This document shows, one piece after another, positions 43,653-54,570 of a DNA stretch of 64,000 nt (position 1 is the first letter of the stretch; each line of letters begins with the position of its first letter). The translations under genes were made by a program, and so were the position numbers. The stretch comes from Bemisia tabaci (Eukaryota; Arthropoda; Insecta; Hemiptera; Aleyrodidae), in the NCBI RefSeq assembly GCF_918797505.1, contig NC_092796.1, forward strand, positions 28,778,098 to 28,842,097, written 5' to 3'. Below the pieces are notes generated by a model. It did no database searches. It saw only the letters and a list, made by a program, of their open reading frames with translations, and had not been told where the DNA came from.

Positions 43653-43826
43653 ATGGGCCGAAAATCGTGCAAAAAACCTCCTGCGATGTGGGCACTCGTA
43701 GAGAAGCCGTGGGTTGTGATTGACGAGAGGGGTAATAGACTAAGCTGTTGCTATTTACAGGCTATAATCAAGAGGACTGGGGGAGAGACGCATGATGTGT
43801 CTAGCTCTAAGCGCCAACAGGTGTGA
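43653..43826 (+). CDS. Possible first coding exon or small ORF
   Basis: An ATG in strong initiation context (GTCGCCATGGG) opens 57 codons before TGA. The peptide starts MGRKSCKKPPAMWALVEK, continues WVVIDERGNRLSCCYLQAI, and ends in a serine/lysine-rich tail. A CAGGTGTGA step at 43818-43826 could be a splice donor (CAG|GTGTGA) just before the stop, so this may be a first coding exon. It begins 47 bp after a MITE. The composition is more protein-like than most chance frames here, but I recognise no family and see no partner exon. Confidence 0.25.
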   Translation: MGRKSCKKPPAMWALVEKPWVVIDERGNRLSCCYLQAIIKRTGGETHDVSSSKRQQV

Positions 43827-45078
43827 ACATCCAATCAGGCTCGCGGAGCCAAACTGGGAGATGCCGAGGGATTCGCAATTGACCTTGACCTAGATGTTTC
43901 GCAGACGCCGCCCTATAATCAGCTGTTTTTGTCGGATGAATGAGACGACCCAGTACAAGCGTCCGCGTCGCGCCGCGCTCAATGGGCTCCGCCCCCGCCT
44001 CCATCGTCTCCTCCCACCCCCGCGCCACTTCCGCGCTTTCCAGGGGAGTCTCCCGAGCTCTACGTCCTGATCTGAAAAGTTTTTCGAAAAAGAATCCCGG
44101 CCAGCGAGCATGGAAGGCGCAAATCAAGGGAATAAAGCCCCCCCCCCCCCCAGAAGACAAAAAAAGGGGGGATAGTAAAGAAGAAAGTATGGCGCAGTGC
44201 GCACCGAGTTCCGATCATCGGCCGAGGCAATGGGGAAATTTTTTTCGAATCACGGAAACCCTCTTTTTGCTATTCTGCGTTCAAGTCTCCGCGTATTCAG
44301 TCTAAAACAACGCCAATAGGGTCTAGGGGGACTCCCCCAGCCGCAGAGGGGGGTACTGGGGGCCTCTCCCCGAAAATTTTTGAAAATTGGAACGTCTTGA
44401 GAGCAATTTAAAGCCATTCTCAATGACAAATTAGATGGAATTAACTATTAAATTTTGCTGACTTGTTTTTAAAAATATCATATCTTACTGTGGGTTTTAA
44501 TTCATTTTATCTTAATTTAACTCTCACAAAAACAAGTATTGAGCTAAAATGCTCGAAAAACCACAACCGGATAAAGTCAAGCTACATTCCACGTTCCTTA
44601 CTCGGAGGAAGCTGCTTTCCTTGCGAGTAATTTTCATTTTTCTGACATCATTGATCAATTATATTAGGATTAAGCTCATAATGATTACATTCCATAAGCC
44701 TTTTGCCTCAAAGTTAATAGTAGCTCGGGTCCTTGACATTTTTTGGACGGCCGATCAGCATTGTGGGGGGGGGGGCGGTCCCCCGCCCCCCCTATTTCCG
44801 CCCATGGACTCTAGTAGAGTGTAGAAAGCTCTTTTTACACTGAATTCCATGTGGCAGCAAAGCTAGGATCGGGGAGCAGTAGGGCACTGGCGCGTGGCGG
44901 TAAGGCACGCGCGACTCGGGCTCGGCGCGGCGCGGAATGGTCACAGTTTAGTAAGCTCTGCGCAGGCGCAGCCCGAGTCGCTCTCAACATGGACGTGAAC
45001 GGTCGACGATAAATGATACTCCACGTCAATGTCCACGCTCTCGCTCCCGGGCAAACGCAACCACCTCCTCCACCACCT
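43827..45078. other. Unassigned DNA with C/G-runs
   Basis: Frames at 43890-44305 sit in GC-rich or C-run sequence and overlap on both strands. A G-run/C-run pair lies near 44765-44790. No supported gene. Confidence 0.35.
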
Positions 45079-45321
45079 CAGGAAGAACGCCGTATGAACA
45101 TTCGAGAGTTGCCAGATTTCCTTCAATAGAATGTTTATTTTTGAGAAAAGTTATGAATATTTTCTTTGAAATTTTCAGGAGCTTCAGGTGAAATTGCAAA
45201 ACAACATTATCAGAAAAATTGGAAGAAAAATATTCATAAATTTGCCAGGAAATTCGTGTTTTATAAATGGAAATTTGGCAACGTCTGAAGGTTCATACGG
45301 CGTTGTTCCTTAGCACGGCAG
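45079..45321. repeat. CTGCCGTGC MITE, first ~10 bp missing
   Basis: It starts at AGGAAGAACGCCGTATGAAC and ends TTCCTTAGCACGGCAG. The interior is near consensus. Confidence 0.85.
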
Positions 45322-45700
45322 TATTACCATCACCACCAATCACCAACGATAACACTGCCAATAGCCTCACTTCGCTCAGGACCGGAGCAATGCTCTATCG
45401 AACGCGCTTGGACAGTGGACACCCGTGCTTCGGAGGGAGAATTATCTCCTATAGTATCTCTTCCTGGCCTTTGATTCAAGTTGATCATAGAGCAGGTCAA
45501 ATTAGGATGCACCTCGTCGATGCCTCCTTTTAACCCAATGGAGAATTTGCACGAAATAATTTTATTTCTTCACCTCAGATTGCTTTATTGTTCGCAGTAT
45601 TTTTTTATAATTTGTTTAATCCCTTATTAGCAAAAATTCAATCAACAACATCTTTTATCGTAGTCGAAGCTTGCGGAGCGGCGTAAATTTTTGTTTTTCG
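45322..45700. other. Unassigned DNA
   Basis: Nothing supported. Confidence 0.3.
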
Positions 45701-45708
45701 GATCAATG

Positions 45709-46538
45709 CAGGGCAGGATTTACTTACTTGCCGCCCATGGGCCACCTGCATTTTGCCGTCCCCTTCTCATTCGTTATAAACATCAATAAAAATCATCAAG
45801 TGAACGTGCTGGAGGAGGAGGGGTGCATAAAACGCGTTTACTCGTGTTGGACACATTTTTTTCGAAAGCCCTGTCGACAATATTAGCAAAAGTTCACGGA
45901 GCTTGGCGCGAAACTTAAGTTCCGTAAACCTATCTCTGTGTGGATCTGGATCAAGGTCCTCCATTTATATGAAATGAACGAAAAAATTATGAACGAACAA
46001 ACATAAATGTGGTTTAATAAAACTTCCGCCGCCGCGCCGCGCTGACCGTACTGTGTTTGGCGCTATGCGTGAAGTATTCATGCAGTCTTGTAGGCGCTAT
46101 GCGTTTCACGCCGTCCACTGCTGATCGCAAGGACCGCGCTGTCTTAGACGCATTGCGTGAAGTATTCATGCAGTATTGTAGGCGCTAATATGTGTTACAT
46201 ACCGACCGCCGCGCCGAGGGTTTCTCCTTTTCATCTCAAGTTCTCGTCATCATTGCTTTCTGCGCCACGACGTTCCAGGCCAAATTCCGTGTTCGGTTTC
46301 TCTCTTAGTCTTAACTCGACAAATTAAAGGTGCTGTCTATTGTATCACAGAAAGACGACTAAATTAGAGATGTACTCTCAGGAAATGAGAGATTTGGTCA
46401 CCTTTTCTCGTCGGTAATTTTTTTTCTGAATCCGATTTTTCTTTATAGCTACATTTAAAAAAATTGCAAAACTTGCCGCCCCCTAAATTTGCCGCCATGG
46501 GCCGCGGCCCATGTGGCCACCCCCTAAATCCGGCCCTG
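45709..46538 (-). mobile_element. Non-autonomous hAT-type element, copy 4
   Basis: This 830-bp element has ends CAGGGCAGGATTTACTTAC and CCCCCTAAATCCGGCCCTG. The flanks GATCAATG and GATCGATG match at 7/8. It is in the same orientation as copy 1. Internal GAAGTATTCATGCAGT.. units are at 46072 and 46152. Confidence 0.9.
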
Positions 46539-46797
46539 GATCGATGACTATTTGCGCTGGTAGGTATGTTTGCTGTCTATGTGGCAAAAATGAAGGCGAA
46601 ACTAAAGTGGTCAGAAGGTAAACGCATAGTCTATCCGTATATGGTCTATTCGGTGTGTATGTTGCCTATGCAGAAGAGTGAAGGGGACTAGTTGACGAGA
46701 GGCGCCGATTCAATTTCCCCGTCTACCTTAAACTTTAATACACTTTAGGAACCATTACTCGGTCGCCTCTCTCCACGTTTGGAGTGGAGATCGCATT
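46539..46797. other. Short unassigned gap
   Basis: Nothing supported between the hAT element and the MITE cluster. Confidence 0.3.
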
Positions 46798-47050
46798 CTG
46801 CCGTGCTTAGGAAAAACGTCAAATGAGCCATCAGAAGTTGTAAAATTTCCCTCAATAAAATACGAATTTACCGAGGAAATTCTGAATAATTTCCCGCTGA
46901 TTTTTCAGACAATTTTGTTCACAATTTAATCTACAACATCCGACTATTTCAAGAACAAATATTTATAGCCTTCTTCAAAAATAAATATTATCTTAGACGA
47001 AATTTAACAGCGCTCGAATGCTTATACGACGTTTCTACTTAAGACGGCAG
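46798..47050. repeat. CTGCCGTGC MITE, first of a cluster of three
   Basis: CTGCCGTGCTTAGGAAAAAC and TCTACTTAAGACGGCAG are its ends. CATT and GATT match at 3/4. It is more diverged than its neighbours. Confidence 0.8.
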
Positions 47051-47082
47051 GATTGGCAACGGATGCTGCGGATCGGGCTGCT

Positions 47083-47335
47083 CTGCCGTGCAGAGGAAAA
47101 ACGCCGTATGAACATTCGAGAGTTGCCAAATTGCCTCTGATAAAACATGTATTTTTGAGAATGATTATGCGTATTTTTCCTTGAAATTTTCAGACATTTT
47201 AGACGAAATTGCGCACAAAATTGTCTGAAAAAATTGGAGAGAAAAATTCTCGATTTTCCAAGTAAATTAAGGTTTTATTGAAGGAAATTTGGCAACGTCT
47301 GAAGGTTCATACGGCGTTCTTTCCTAGCGCAGCAG
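47083..47335. repeat. CTGCCGTGC MITE, second of the cluster
   Basis: CTGCCGTGCAGAGGAAAAAC and TTTCCTAGCGCAGCAG are its ends. TGCT and CGCT match at 3/4. Starts 32 bp after the previous element. Confidence 0.82.
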
Positions 47336-47489
47336 CGCTGGCATGCTCAGCGGCGACCTTCTTCTTATTGTTATTCATCATTTTGTCGTCTGACGAATCA
47401 TCTTGTACCGTTTTATCCACGCTTTGTTTCTCCTCACCTCCTTCTCCGCTTCAGCGTTGCGACCTTCCTTTTCGATCTGTAGTATTACA

Positions 47490-47742
47490 CTGCTGTGCTA
47501 AAGGAAAAACGCCGTATGAACATTCGAGAGTTGCCAAATTTCCTCCGATAAAATGTTCATTTTTGAGGAAAGCTATGAATATTTTTCCTTGAAATTGTAG
47601 GAACATTAGGTGAAATTGCGAACAAAATTATCTGAAAAATTGGAGGACAATTTTTGACAAATTTTCCCAAAAATTCGTGATTTGCCGAAGGAAATTTGGC
47701 AACGCCTGAAGGTTCATACGGCGTTTTTCCTTAGCAAGGCAG
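47490..47742. repeat. CTGCCGTGC MITE, third of the cluster, 4-bp TSD
   Basis: CTGCTGTGCTAAAGGAAAAAC and TTTCCTTAGCAAGGCAG are its ends. TACA occurs at 47486-47489 and 47743-47746. Confidence 0.9.
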
Positions 47743-47924
47743 TACAGCTAGGCGCAATATACATTTCAGAAGACCCGCACCAACAGTTCAAGCAGTGTAA
47801 TTGGGCGAGGCTAAAGTTAAGTTCAGAGATCAACCCTATATTCCTTCTAATGATGATTGATTATCAAACTTGTTAAGTACGAAACCGGCCAAATGATGAA
47901 TGATGAATGTCGAGGTGAGCACTT

Positions 47925-48205
47925 TCCTAGGCGAGTTTTTGCAAGTTAGGTGACGTTTGCCAAGCTAATCGCTCAACCCTTTGGTCATCAGTTGGACGTA
48001 TTTCTGTCAAACGGAACTATATGCGCTCTATGACGTGAGCCCTGTTACGCATGTATTCCTATGGGTCTCAGAGCTCATGTCTTAATGCACATATTTCCGT
48101 TTGATAGAAATACGTCCAGTTATGATTAGGCTCCCGAAAGTAACTTTTATACTGTAGGGAAGATACCAGTAGGAGGTCTCTAAAAAAGTATTGTCTCTGA
48201 TGTTA
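47925..48205 (+). repeat. Dispersed repeat homologous to 15.9 kb, split by a MITE
   Basis: GCGAGTTTTTGCAAGTTAG, AAAGTAACTTTTATACTGTA, AGATACCAGTAGGAGGTCTC and GTATTGTCTCTG match 15850-16025 in order. The MITE at 47994-48117 interrupts it. Confidence 0.55.
47994..48117. repeat. GGACGTATTTC MITE, 124 bp, 4-bp TSD
   Basis: GGACGTATTTCTGTCAAACG and TTGATAGAAATACGTCC are its ends. AGTT occurs at 47990-47993 and 48118-48121. Confidence 0.9.
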
Positions 48206-49264
48206 TAGAATTTTTTGAGAGGTAAATAAAGTCACGAAGAAAGAAGTTGAAAACGGCTCATGGTTAACTTGACTGTTTTCAGGGTTTCGCACTCTTAGTT
48301 CTCCCCCAAATATTGACGTGCCCCGAGGACACACGGAGGCCGTTGGTATACCACACCGATGGTCTTTGAAAGCAACCCTGTTGAATTAATTTAAATGATT
48401 AATTACCAAGATATGCCATGCAACACACAAAACGTGGACGCCAGCATACATCGAATGGCCACATATACATTTTTCAAGTGAGCCCCAGACCTCCGCCTCT
48501 TCCACTTCGCAACTTTAAAACACCTCATAATTATAAAGTCCTTCTTCTTCACCCCTTTTTTTGATAGAAAAACTTCGTACACTGAGAGGAGCTCGGAGAG
48601 ACACTTCCCTTTAGTGTCCCTCTGAATTTTAATTTGAGTTTTTCTGTTTTCGAAGAAAATAATAGTATGAGCGGATCTATAAAAATGGAGTGTAATAAAA
48701 TAGAAATCTATCCTTAACTTTTTTTCACCTCCATGCACCATGTTTTTCTACGAGCTAAAGGTTTTTGTGTCGGAAGTGCAGGATTCACATATCCCTCAAT
48801 TTTAAAGATTACAGAGTCAAACTTGCGCAAAAATTCTAAGTGTTTTGCTTCCCCCATGGATTTGCAAAAAGTTAAGGTTAAGGAAAACCTTTTTCCGGAA
48901 AGTGAGGTCCCTTCTTACAGATCCAGTCACGTGTATTTTAATCACATTTTTAATGATAAATCGATTTTCTTGAATCAATTCAGAAAAAAAAAAAGCGCAA
49001 AGCGGTTCATTCAGTCAAAATTTTTCCAGAGTATTTTAACAAACGGTGTTAAATAAATTTTGTTGGAAGTCAGTTCTATTCATGTGGGTTTGGAAAAATG
49101 GCGGAGAGCGATGAGGATATTTTTCCTAGATGTGCCGTCCGGAATATCAGCGCACTCCATCTTTTCCGCACGTGCTACTTAAAAGCGGCAACTCCAAGGC
49201 GTCTAGCCCTCGTCAATTTTTCTCGGTCGCGATGTGTGCCGCGCGGAGGAGTCCTCGCTTTGGG
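48206..49264. other. Unassigned DNA
   Basis: The frame from 49098 opens in good context (AAAAATGGCGG; peptide MAESDEDIFPRCAV), but its end and an apparent GTAAGA donor fall inside the inverted-repeat element at 49265, so a gene is not supported. Confidence 0.3.
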
Positions 49265-49398
49265 TCAATTCGTCGCTCATCTGACGTAAGAACGTAACTC
49301 AATTTCCATATGAACCCTAAGCTCCACAGTACTCTATGCTTTTCCGGGCTCACGTGGAAATATAGATACGCCCTTACGTCAGAGGAGCGACGAATTTA
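49265..49398. repeat. ~134-bp inverted-repeat element
   Basis: CAATTCGTCGCTCATCTGACG on the left pairs with CGTCAGAGGAGCGACGAATT on the right. Confidence 0.7.
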
Positions 49399-50875
49399 GG
49401 TGCCATTGAATCTACAAGTCTCCAATGAAATCGCCTCGTTCAAACCGATTGGCTTCCCATTATTATTTTCACTTAGTCTCAATCTTCAGTCCTTCGTCAT
49501 GGTCGGCGCATCAACACCAGAGAGGATTGCCAAATCACCATTTTCCTCCTTCAATACACAGGCATAGGTATTTTTTCCTCGATAACTTTGACAATTATGC
49601 ATTTCTGGAATGCACATTCCGTCTTATGTCATTCTGCATTGGATTCGTGGCCGCAAAAAATAAAATCAAGGTTTATGGGACAGAGTGATGAGCATACGGG
49701 TCGAAACTTTTCAAGTGGGCCTCTTGGAGTGCTCCAATCAAAAGTTGTATCGATAAGTTTCCGTCAGCCTCCACACATTTATCTATCAAGTCCCTTACAC
49801 AATGGAAAAGTCAGTTGAAACTAAATTTCATTAATTCTGAGGGTATATCCTCAGGATCGCGTTAGAGATGAGACGTTACGGGAGATCGTGAATGTCAAAC
49901 AGACTTTCGTTCATAAAATTATGAAAAAATATCTTCTATGGTTATGTGTTTCAGAGAATGTCAGGAGACAAGTTGCTGAAGAAGGTTCTCGTCTCTCCTA
50001 CAAGGGACATCTCACTCGGAGGACTTACTGTAATGGGACAAAAAACGAGTAGGAAAAAAAATTTAGGGAAAATGACCTAGCACTTAGCACTCTTACATTG
50101 GGTTCCTCATGAGAAAAAGCTCAGAGGGCGCTTGGTGAGGGTGGAGGAATGAGATAGAAGCAGATACCGGCAACCGCCAAGGCCGCCTGAAGTTTCCATT
50201 TGCTCGTTTCTGGTTACTATAAAGCTACCTCCAGACGCGGAAAATTTTAAAAAAGTGTGTTTCCAACCTTACTCATTGCGCTTGGAGGAGTAAATGCCAG
50301 ACTTTATTTTAAGGACTTGGAGGACAATGCGTAGTAGTGCCGTCGTGGAAAAAATGAGTTGTTAATTATTTCGAGTAAAATTACGGTCTTGATGCATATC
50401 CTGTGAAAAATTCGCTCCCTAACTCCAAGTTTTAAGCATCAAAAAGTCAGTTGTCACGCAGTCAAGTCAGGGGACGCGGACGCCCGCATAGTGAAAGGGT
50501 GGCGACAGGGGGTTTTGGAAGAAATAAGGGTTTGCCAACTCCCTGGAGGGCTTTGGGAGGATAGGGGACTTTGGCGGCTAGGGGTTGCAGAGCGCCATAG
50601 AGCGCTATTAAAGCGGCTTTATATATACATACTTACATACACACCTGCACCCTTACATACATAGTCAGTTTGAACTTTCTCTCCGCCCTAAGGATCCATG
50701 TAATTTCGTACCTTCTAACACAAGTTTCTCAAAATAGCAAAAACTGCACACTGTGCCATTTCCTCCAAGCCCTTCATTCACATGACCATGTGATTTTTAT
50801 TCCATTTTACCTCCCAAAAAGTCAATTCACACGGCTGTATCTCTTCCGTATAACAGACTCATTTTATCAGTGCAA
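49399..50875. other. Unassigned DNA with exon-like and repeat patches
   Basis: At 49953, after GTTATGTGTTTCAG, a plus-strand frame reads RMSGDKLLKKVLVSPTRD and then enters the TGTAATGGGACAAAAAACGA repeat also seen at 16.9 kb. Since half the frame is repeat-derived I do not call a gene. A segment near 50525-50625 (TTTGGCGGCTAGGG..AAGCGGC) resembles, in reverse, sequence at 305-390. Confidence 0.3.
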
Positions 50876-51128
50876 TGATCATTGGAATCGATAGACGAAG
50901 CTATAGACAAAGAAGAAAATAGAGCAATCCTATCGGTGGAATCAGATGGTTGCAATGGATAAAAGAGGTAGTAATAGACCAACTAACGGCAACCCACGAG
51001 AGACCCTATGATTAGTCCATCATTTTTCCTCTCAGTCTGTAACAACCACCCGTTTCAACCAATGAAAACGCTTCATTTGCTACTTGTCTCCGTTGTCTGT
51101 CGCTTTGTCTATCAATCTCAATAATCAG
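50876..51128. repeat. GATTATTGAAATTGATAGA element, longer copy
   Basis: GATCATTGGAATCGATAGAC and GTCTATCAATCTCAATAATC are its ends. An inner pair CGGTGGAATCAGATGGTTG / CAACCACCCGTTT is present. Confidence 0.65.
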
Positions 51129-51881
51129 CCCGCAGAGCATGATGAGTCCATACTTTGTCGTGTGAAACTAGCGTAGAACCAGAGTAAGAGGGCGAGATGA
51201 ATGCGTTGTTCGATCGGAGGATCATTTTGAGGTAGGTCCGGAGCAGCCTCAATGTAATCTCCCGGAACGGTCTTCTGTTGGAAGCGGTCAAGCAGAGTTG
51301 TCTTCCGGCGACGGAATTCGCTTTGGTTTACACTCGAGGAATCGAACGAGGAGCCGAGTGCATGATATTAGCTGGCAATCGCGGTCACGGCTTTAGTACC
51401 CGGGATCCGATTTCGACGCGAACCTCCTGGATGGGCGCATGCGCAAACCAAGCGGTGCTCTCCCGTGAGCGGTAATTCTCCGCAAGGACAGCGAGGGTGG
51501 AGAGGGGAATCTACGCTGTTGCTGTTTTCTTGAGAAGTCGCTGTGTTTTCGTAGGGAAAGGGGTCATGGGAAATGGAAAACCTGGTAAGCGCCATCGAGA
51601 GTTGTTCAGATTTTGCATGGTGTATATTGGTTCGCCCTGAGAGATTAACTGCATTCACTTTGGCAAAATTTTCATTGGAAAATGTCCTCTACATGTTGGT
51701 CTTAATACGAAGAAGGGGCTCATTATTCTGAGTGCTACTATTTTCCGGAATCAATACGAATATCAATACGACTTTTAATCTTGCTTGCCTGATCGAAGTA
51801 ACATGCACCTGATGGTGCTTTTTCAGGTTTTAACTTCCCACTCTACATTTTTGCACGAAGGTCGGTTGTCCTGACTCCACT
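51129..51881. other. Unassigned DNA
   Basis: Overlapping frames on both strands at 51278-51658 lack recognisable motifs. Confidence 0.3.
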
Positions 51882-51997
51882 GGCGATTTTTGGATTTCGG
51901 TGAAACAAGCCGCCCCACTGAAAATTGATTGTTTTACATGCATTTGAATAGTAAAAAAAAAAAAAAAAACAGTATTGTCAACTTTGAAGAATCGCCA
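51882..51997. repeat. Small MITE of the 7.55-kb family
   Basis: GGCGATTTTTGGATT and GTATTGTCAACTTTGAAGAA..TCGCC are its ends, with ATTGATTGTTTTACATGCAT in the core and an 18-A run. Confidence 0.55.
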
Positions 51998-52456
51998 CTT
52001 CCTGAATCTCCAGTATATGATCAACGTATCTGCACCTGTGCCTCGCTGGTTGCAGTCGGCAGCCATTTTGGTGAACTTGACCTCCTCATCAGCGGAAACC
52101 ACAGATTAGAGAACTATTTCACGACTTTGCAAACGCCTCGAACTATCAGTAACTCGTTCGATATGGACAGCAGAAAGCCTCCCAAGAAGGGTTTTTCTCG
52201 GCCTCTGAACTTGAGAATCACATTTCAATGTGGCTAAAATGAAAACTCATGATGGGACAAGCCCTTGGTAAGATTTTTAGCTTAAGTTAGGTGGCATAGT
52301 ATTGCAAAGTTTACAACATTAAAATATTCCTATGTACGAGCTAAACATTGAATTGTTCCATTGCTGCGATGCAAAACCAGCTCTTAACCCCCCTCCCCCC
52401 GCAAAGGCTTCCCCATAGGTCGTGTGGAGCCACGAGCCCCACGAGTCTCATTATTG
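51998..52456. other. Unassigned DNA
   Basis: Nothing supported. Confidence 0.3.
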
Positions 52457-52530
52457 AACTATTTATGCCAAAAGGAACTATGACCCACGCGAACCTTATG
52501 CACATAGTTCCTTTTAGCATAAATACGTCC
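52457..52530. repeat. Short GGAACTA..TAGTTCC variant MITE
   Basis: ATTTATGCCAAAAGGAACTA and TAGTTCCTTTTAGCATAAATA face each other, a short relative of the GGACGTATTTC family (right border ACGTCC). A similar copy is at 60012-60083. Confidence 0.65.
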
Positions 52531-52730
52531 AATTAATGAGGGAACTTTAGGAAATTTGGGGGCAAAAATTAACGAGAGGCCTCAATCTCTCCCCGTTGTA
52601 TTTGAAACTTGACCGTTCATTTAGCAATTTTAGTTGACCGGGTCAATTTAAGGGCATTTTTTTAGTTTTTTACAGATTTCTCCCTCTCCTCTAACAAATT
52701 CTGCCTACCTTTTCGCTCCTCACTGGAAAA

Positions 52731-52941
52731 AAACACACTGGATCTAGAGTCCAGACTTTTGAAAACATTGACAAGAAAAAATACTCTTGATTCAATTGGA
52801 TTTTTGCTTGAATCGAAACGAAATCCGCTTAAATTAAGAGGCTTGGTTCTTGATTTAAGCTAGATTCTGATTGAATAAAGAGTATTTTTCTTGTCGATGT
52901 TTTTAAGAGTCTAGACACTAGATCCAATGTGGTTCTTTTTT
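52731..52941. repeat. CACTGGAAAA-family MITE
   Basis: CACTGGAAAAAAACACACTG, TTGGATTTTTGCTTGAATC and TCTAGACACTAGATCC follow family order. The right end is worn. Confidence 0.75.
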
Positions 52942-52947
52942 TCGCCC

Positions 52948-53206
52948 CTCTATCAATTCTCAGAGAATCGACTGCAGTATTCTTCACGCGTTGCACTCTT
53001 GAGAGGTCACCCCTTAATTGGAAGGCTTTCAAATTGTAGTACCAGACTGTTTGCCGCGTGACAACACTGTCCATTACATAACGGAGGATGACCCATGCGC
53101 GCGCTAATCCGATCTCGGTCTGCCCGCTGATGTGCCCGTTTTTTCGCTGTTTACACTGCGCCTGCAATTCCGACCGTGGACCCGCTGCCAGGTTGCCCTC
53201 AAGCAA
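52948..53206 (-). CDS. Unrecognised open frame, possibly an exon
   Basis: About 86 codons (MLEGNLAAGPRSELQAQCKQ onward; later AWVILRYVMDSVVTRQTV and LSRVQRVKNTAVDSLRID) are open up to the edge of the MITE at 52731-52941, through which the frame continues by chance. The composition is mixed and protein-like, not low complexity. I recognise no domain and the start codon is not confirmed. It may be part of a gene whose end was replaced by the MITE, or a chance frame. Confidence 0.22.
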
Positions 53207-53314
53207 TTACTATCGGGAAGCACCTTGCAAAATGGAAAATCACGAGATATGTTGCAAAATGAAATGGACTAAATTTTGCAATGCGGAACTACAATTCCTG
53301 GCTTATCTGTAAAT

Positions 53315-53534
53315 GGACGTATTTCTGTCAAACGGAACTAAGCGCCATCGGGGGAGGAAGGTAGAGGGGGGCTTGGATTGGCGACGGGATCGGGCGTCAA
53401 GCTCATTCCGTCCTATACTCGCAATGCTTTTCCATGGCGCTTAGTTCCGTCTGACAGAACGCGCTATCCGGCATTCTAATTTCCTCAAAAAGAACTCAAA
53501 TTGGCGATCAGTTCCGTTTGACAGAAATACGTCC
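53315..53534. repeat. GGACGTATTTC MITE, 220 bp, 4-bp TSD
   Basis: GGACGTATTTCTGTCAAACG and TGACAGAAATACGTCC are its ends. AAAT occurs at 53311-53314 and 53535-53538. This full copy shows the uninterrupted CCTATACTCGC site that carries a hairpin at 28.5 kb. Confidence 0.92.
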
Positions 53535-53550
53535 AAATATGCTTATGTGC

Positions 53551-53965
53551 ATATGTCGCAGGCAATTCGCAATCGCCGGCAATTTACAAGCTGGTGGTGG
53601 ATAAATATAGGAAATCATAAAATTCAAAAATAAAAGAACGAGATTAGAGTGCTGAGTATGTTGCCTGTATTGTGAATAGACACTTTTACATCCTTAAAAA
53701 CATGACAGGAATATGCACACTTAGAAGAGCGTGTAGTGAACTCTGTGACATTAGTTGGATTGAGATCGGACAGGCAACTAAACTAACATCGTGACAAAAC
53801 GTAGAGTATCACAAAACATGAAGGCGCTTCAAGCCGAGCTCATACTTTTGAAGACCATAACCCTCAAAAATTACATTATGCCGATGCGCATCATTGCGAT
53901 TTATTGAAACAACGTGTGAACCGCTTGCAAATTGCCGGCGATTGCTAATTTCCTGCGACACATAT
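53551..53965. repeat. ~415-bp element with ~40-bp inverted ends
   Basis: ATATGTCGCAGGCAATTCGC..AATCGCCGGCAATTTACAAGC pairs with GCTTGCAAATTGCCGGCGAT..TTTCCTGCGACACATAT. The interior is AT-rich without coding potential. Confidence 0.8.
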
Positions 53966-54429
53966 AGAAACGAATGGTACACATGTCATTTCTGCACTGA
54001 AAAAGAGCCATACATAGTAGTTCCGAAACAGTTTTTGCAGAAGTTTCCGAGAAATTCCCGGAGTGATTTGAAATAAAATCACAAACAATTTCGACGCGTC
54101 TTTTCCGTTCGTTCTATTTTCTTTTCATTAAACCAAAATAAATTTTACGCGAATCAAGTCTCAGAATTGCCGCATCGTTTAAACGTCGTCCGAGTTGCTG
54201 AATCGTTGCAATTAAGATACTTATTTACCCCTTAATTGTGGCAAAAACCGGACAGGGACCGTCAATAGAAATGACGAGTGGTCCTAGTTTTGCGGCGATT
54301 TTAGCGCGCGCAAGCCAGGGAAGGGAGCTCAGTCGAGTGTCGAGTCATCTTCATAATGTGATGCGCCTTCAATTTAGTTAGCGGCAATGGGCCTATACCC
54401 GTAGTCGAGTAGTATGTCGCAAAAAACTC
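53966..54429. other. Unassigned DNA
   Basis: Nothing supported. Confidence 0.3.
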
Positions 54430-54570
54430 TCGTATTGCGTTTGGTGCAATGCGAGAAGTATTCATGCACTCTTGTAGGCGCTAATATGCGCTTGACTCCG
54501 ACCGCACTGTTTGGCACAATGCGTAAAGTATTCCTAAAGTCTCGCAGACGCCGATATAAGTTAGACACCG
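54430..54570 (+). repeat. GAAGTATTC..TAGGCGC satellite-like motif outside a hAT element
   Basis: Two units carry TTTGG(T/C)(G/A)CAATGCG..AAGTATTC..GTCT(C/T)G(C/T)AG(G/A)CGC. This is the internal satellite of the hAT elements, but no CAGGGCCGG ends lie nearby. Confidence 0.7.

Noticed and set aside
49098..49289. Frame starting MAESDEDIF in good Kozak context with an apparent GTAAGA donor
   Set aside because: The donor and the last codons fall inside the 134-bp inverted-repeat element at 49265-49398.
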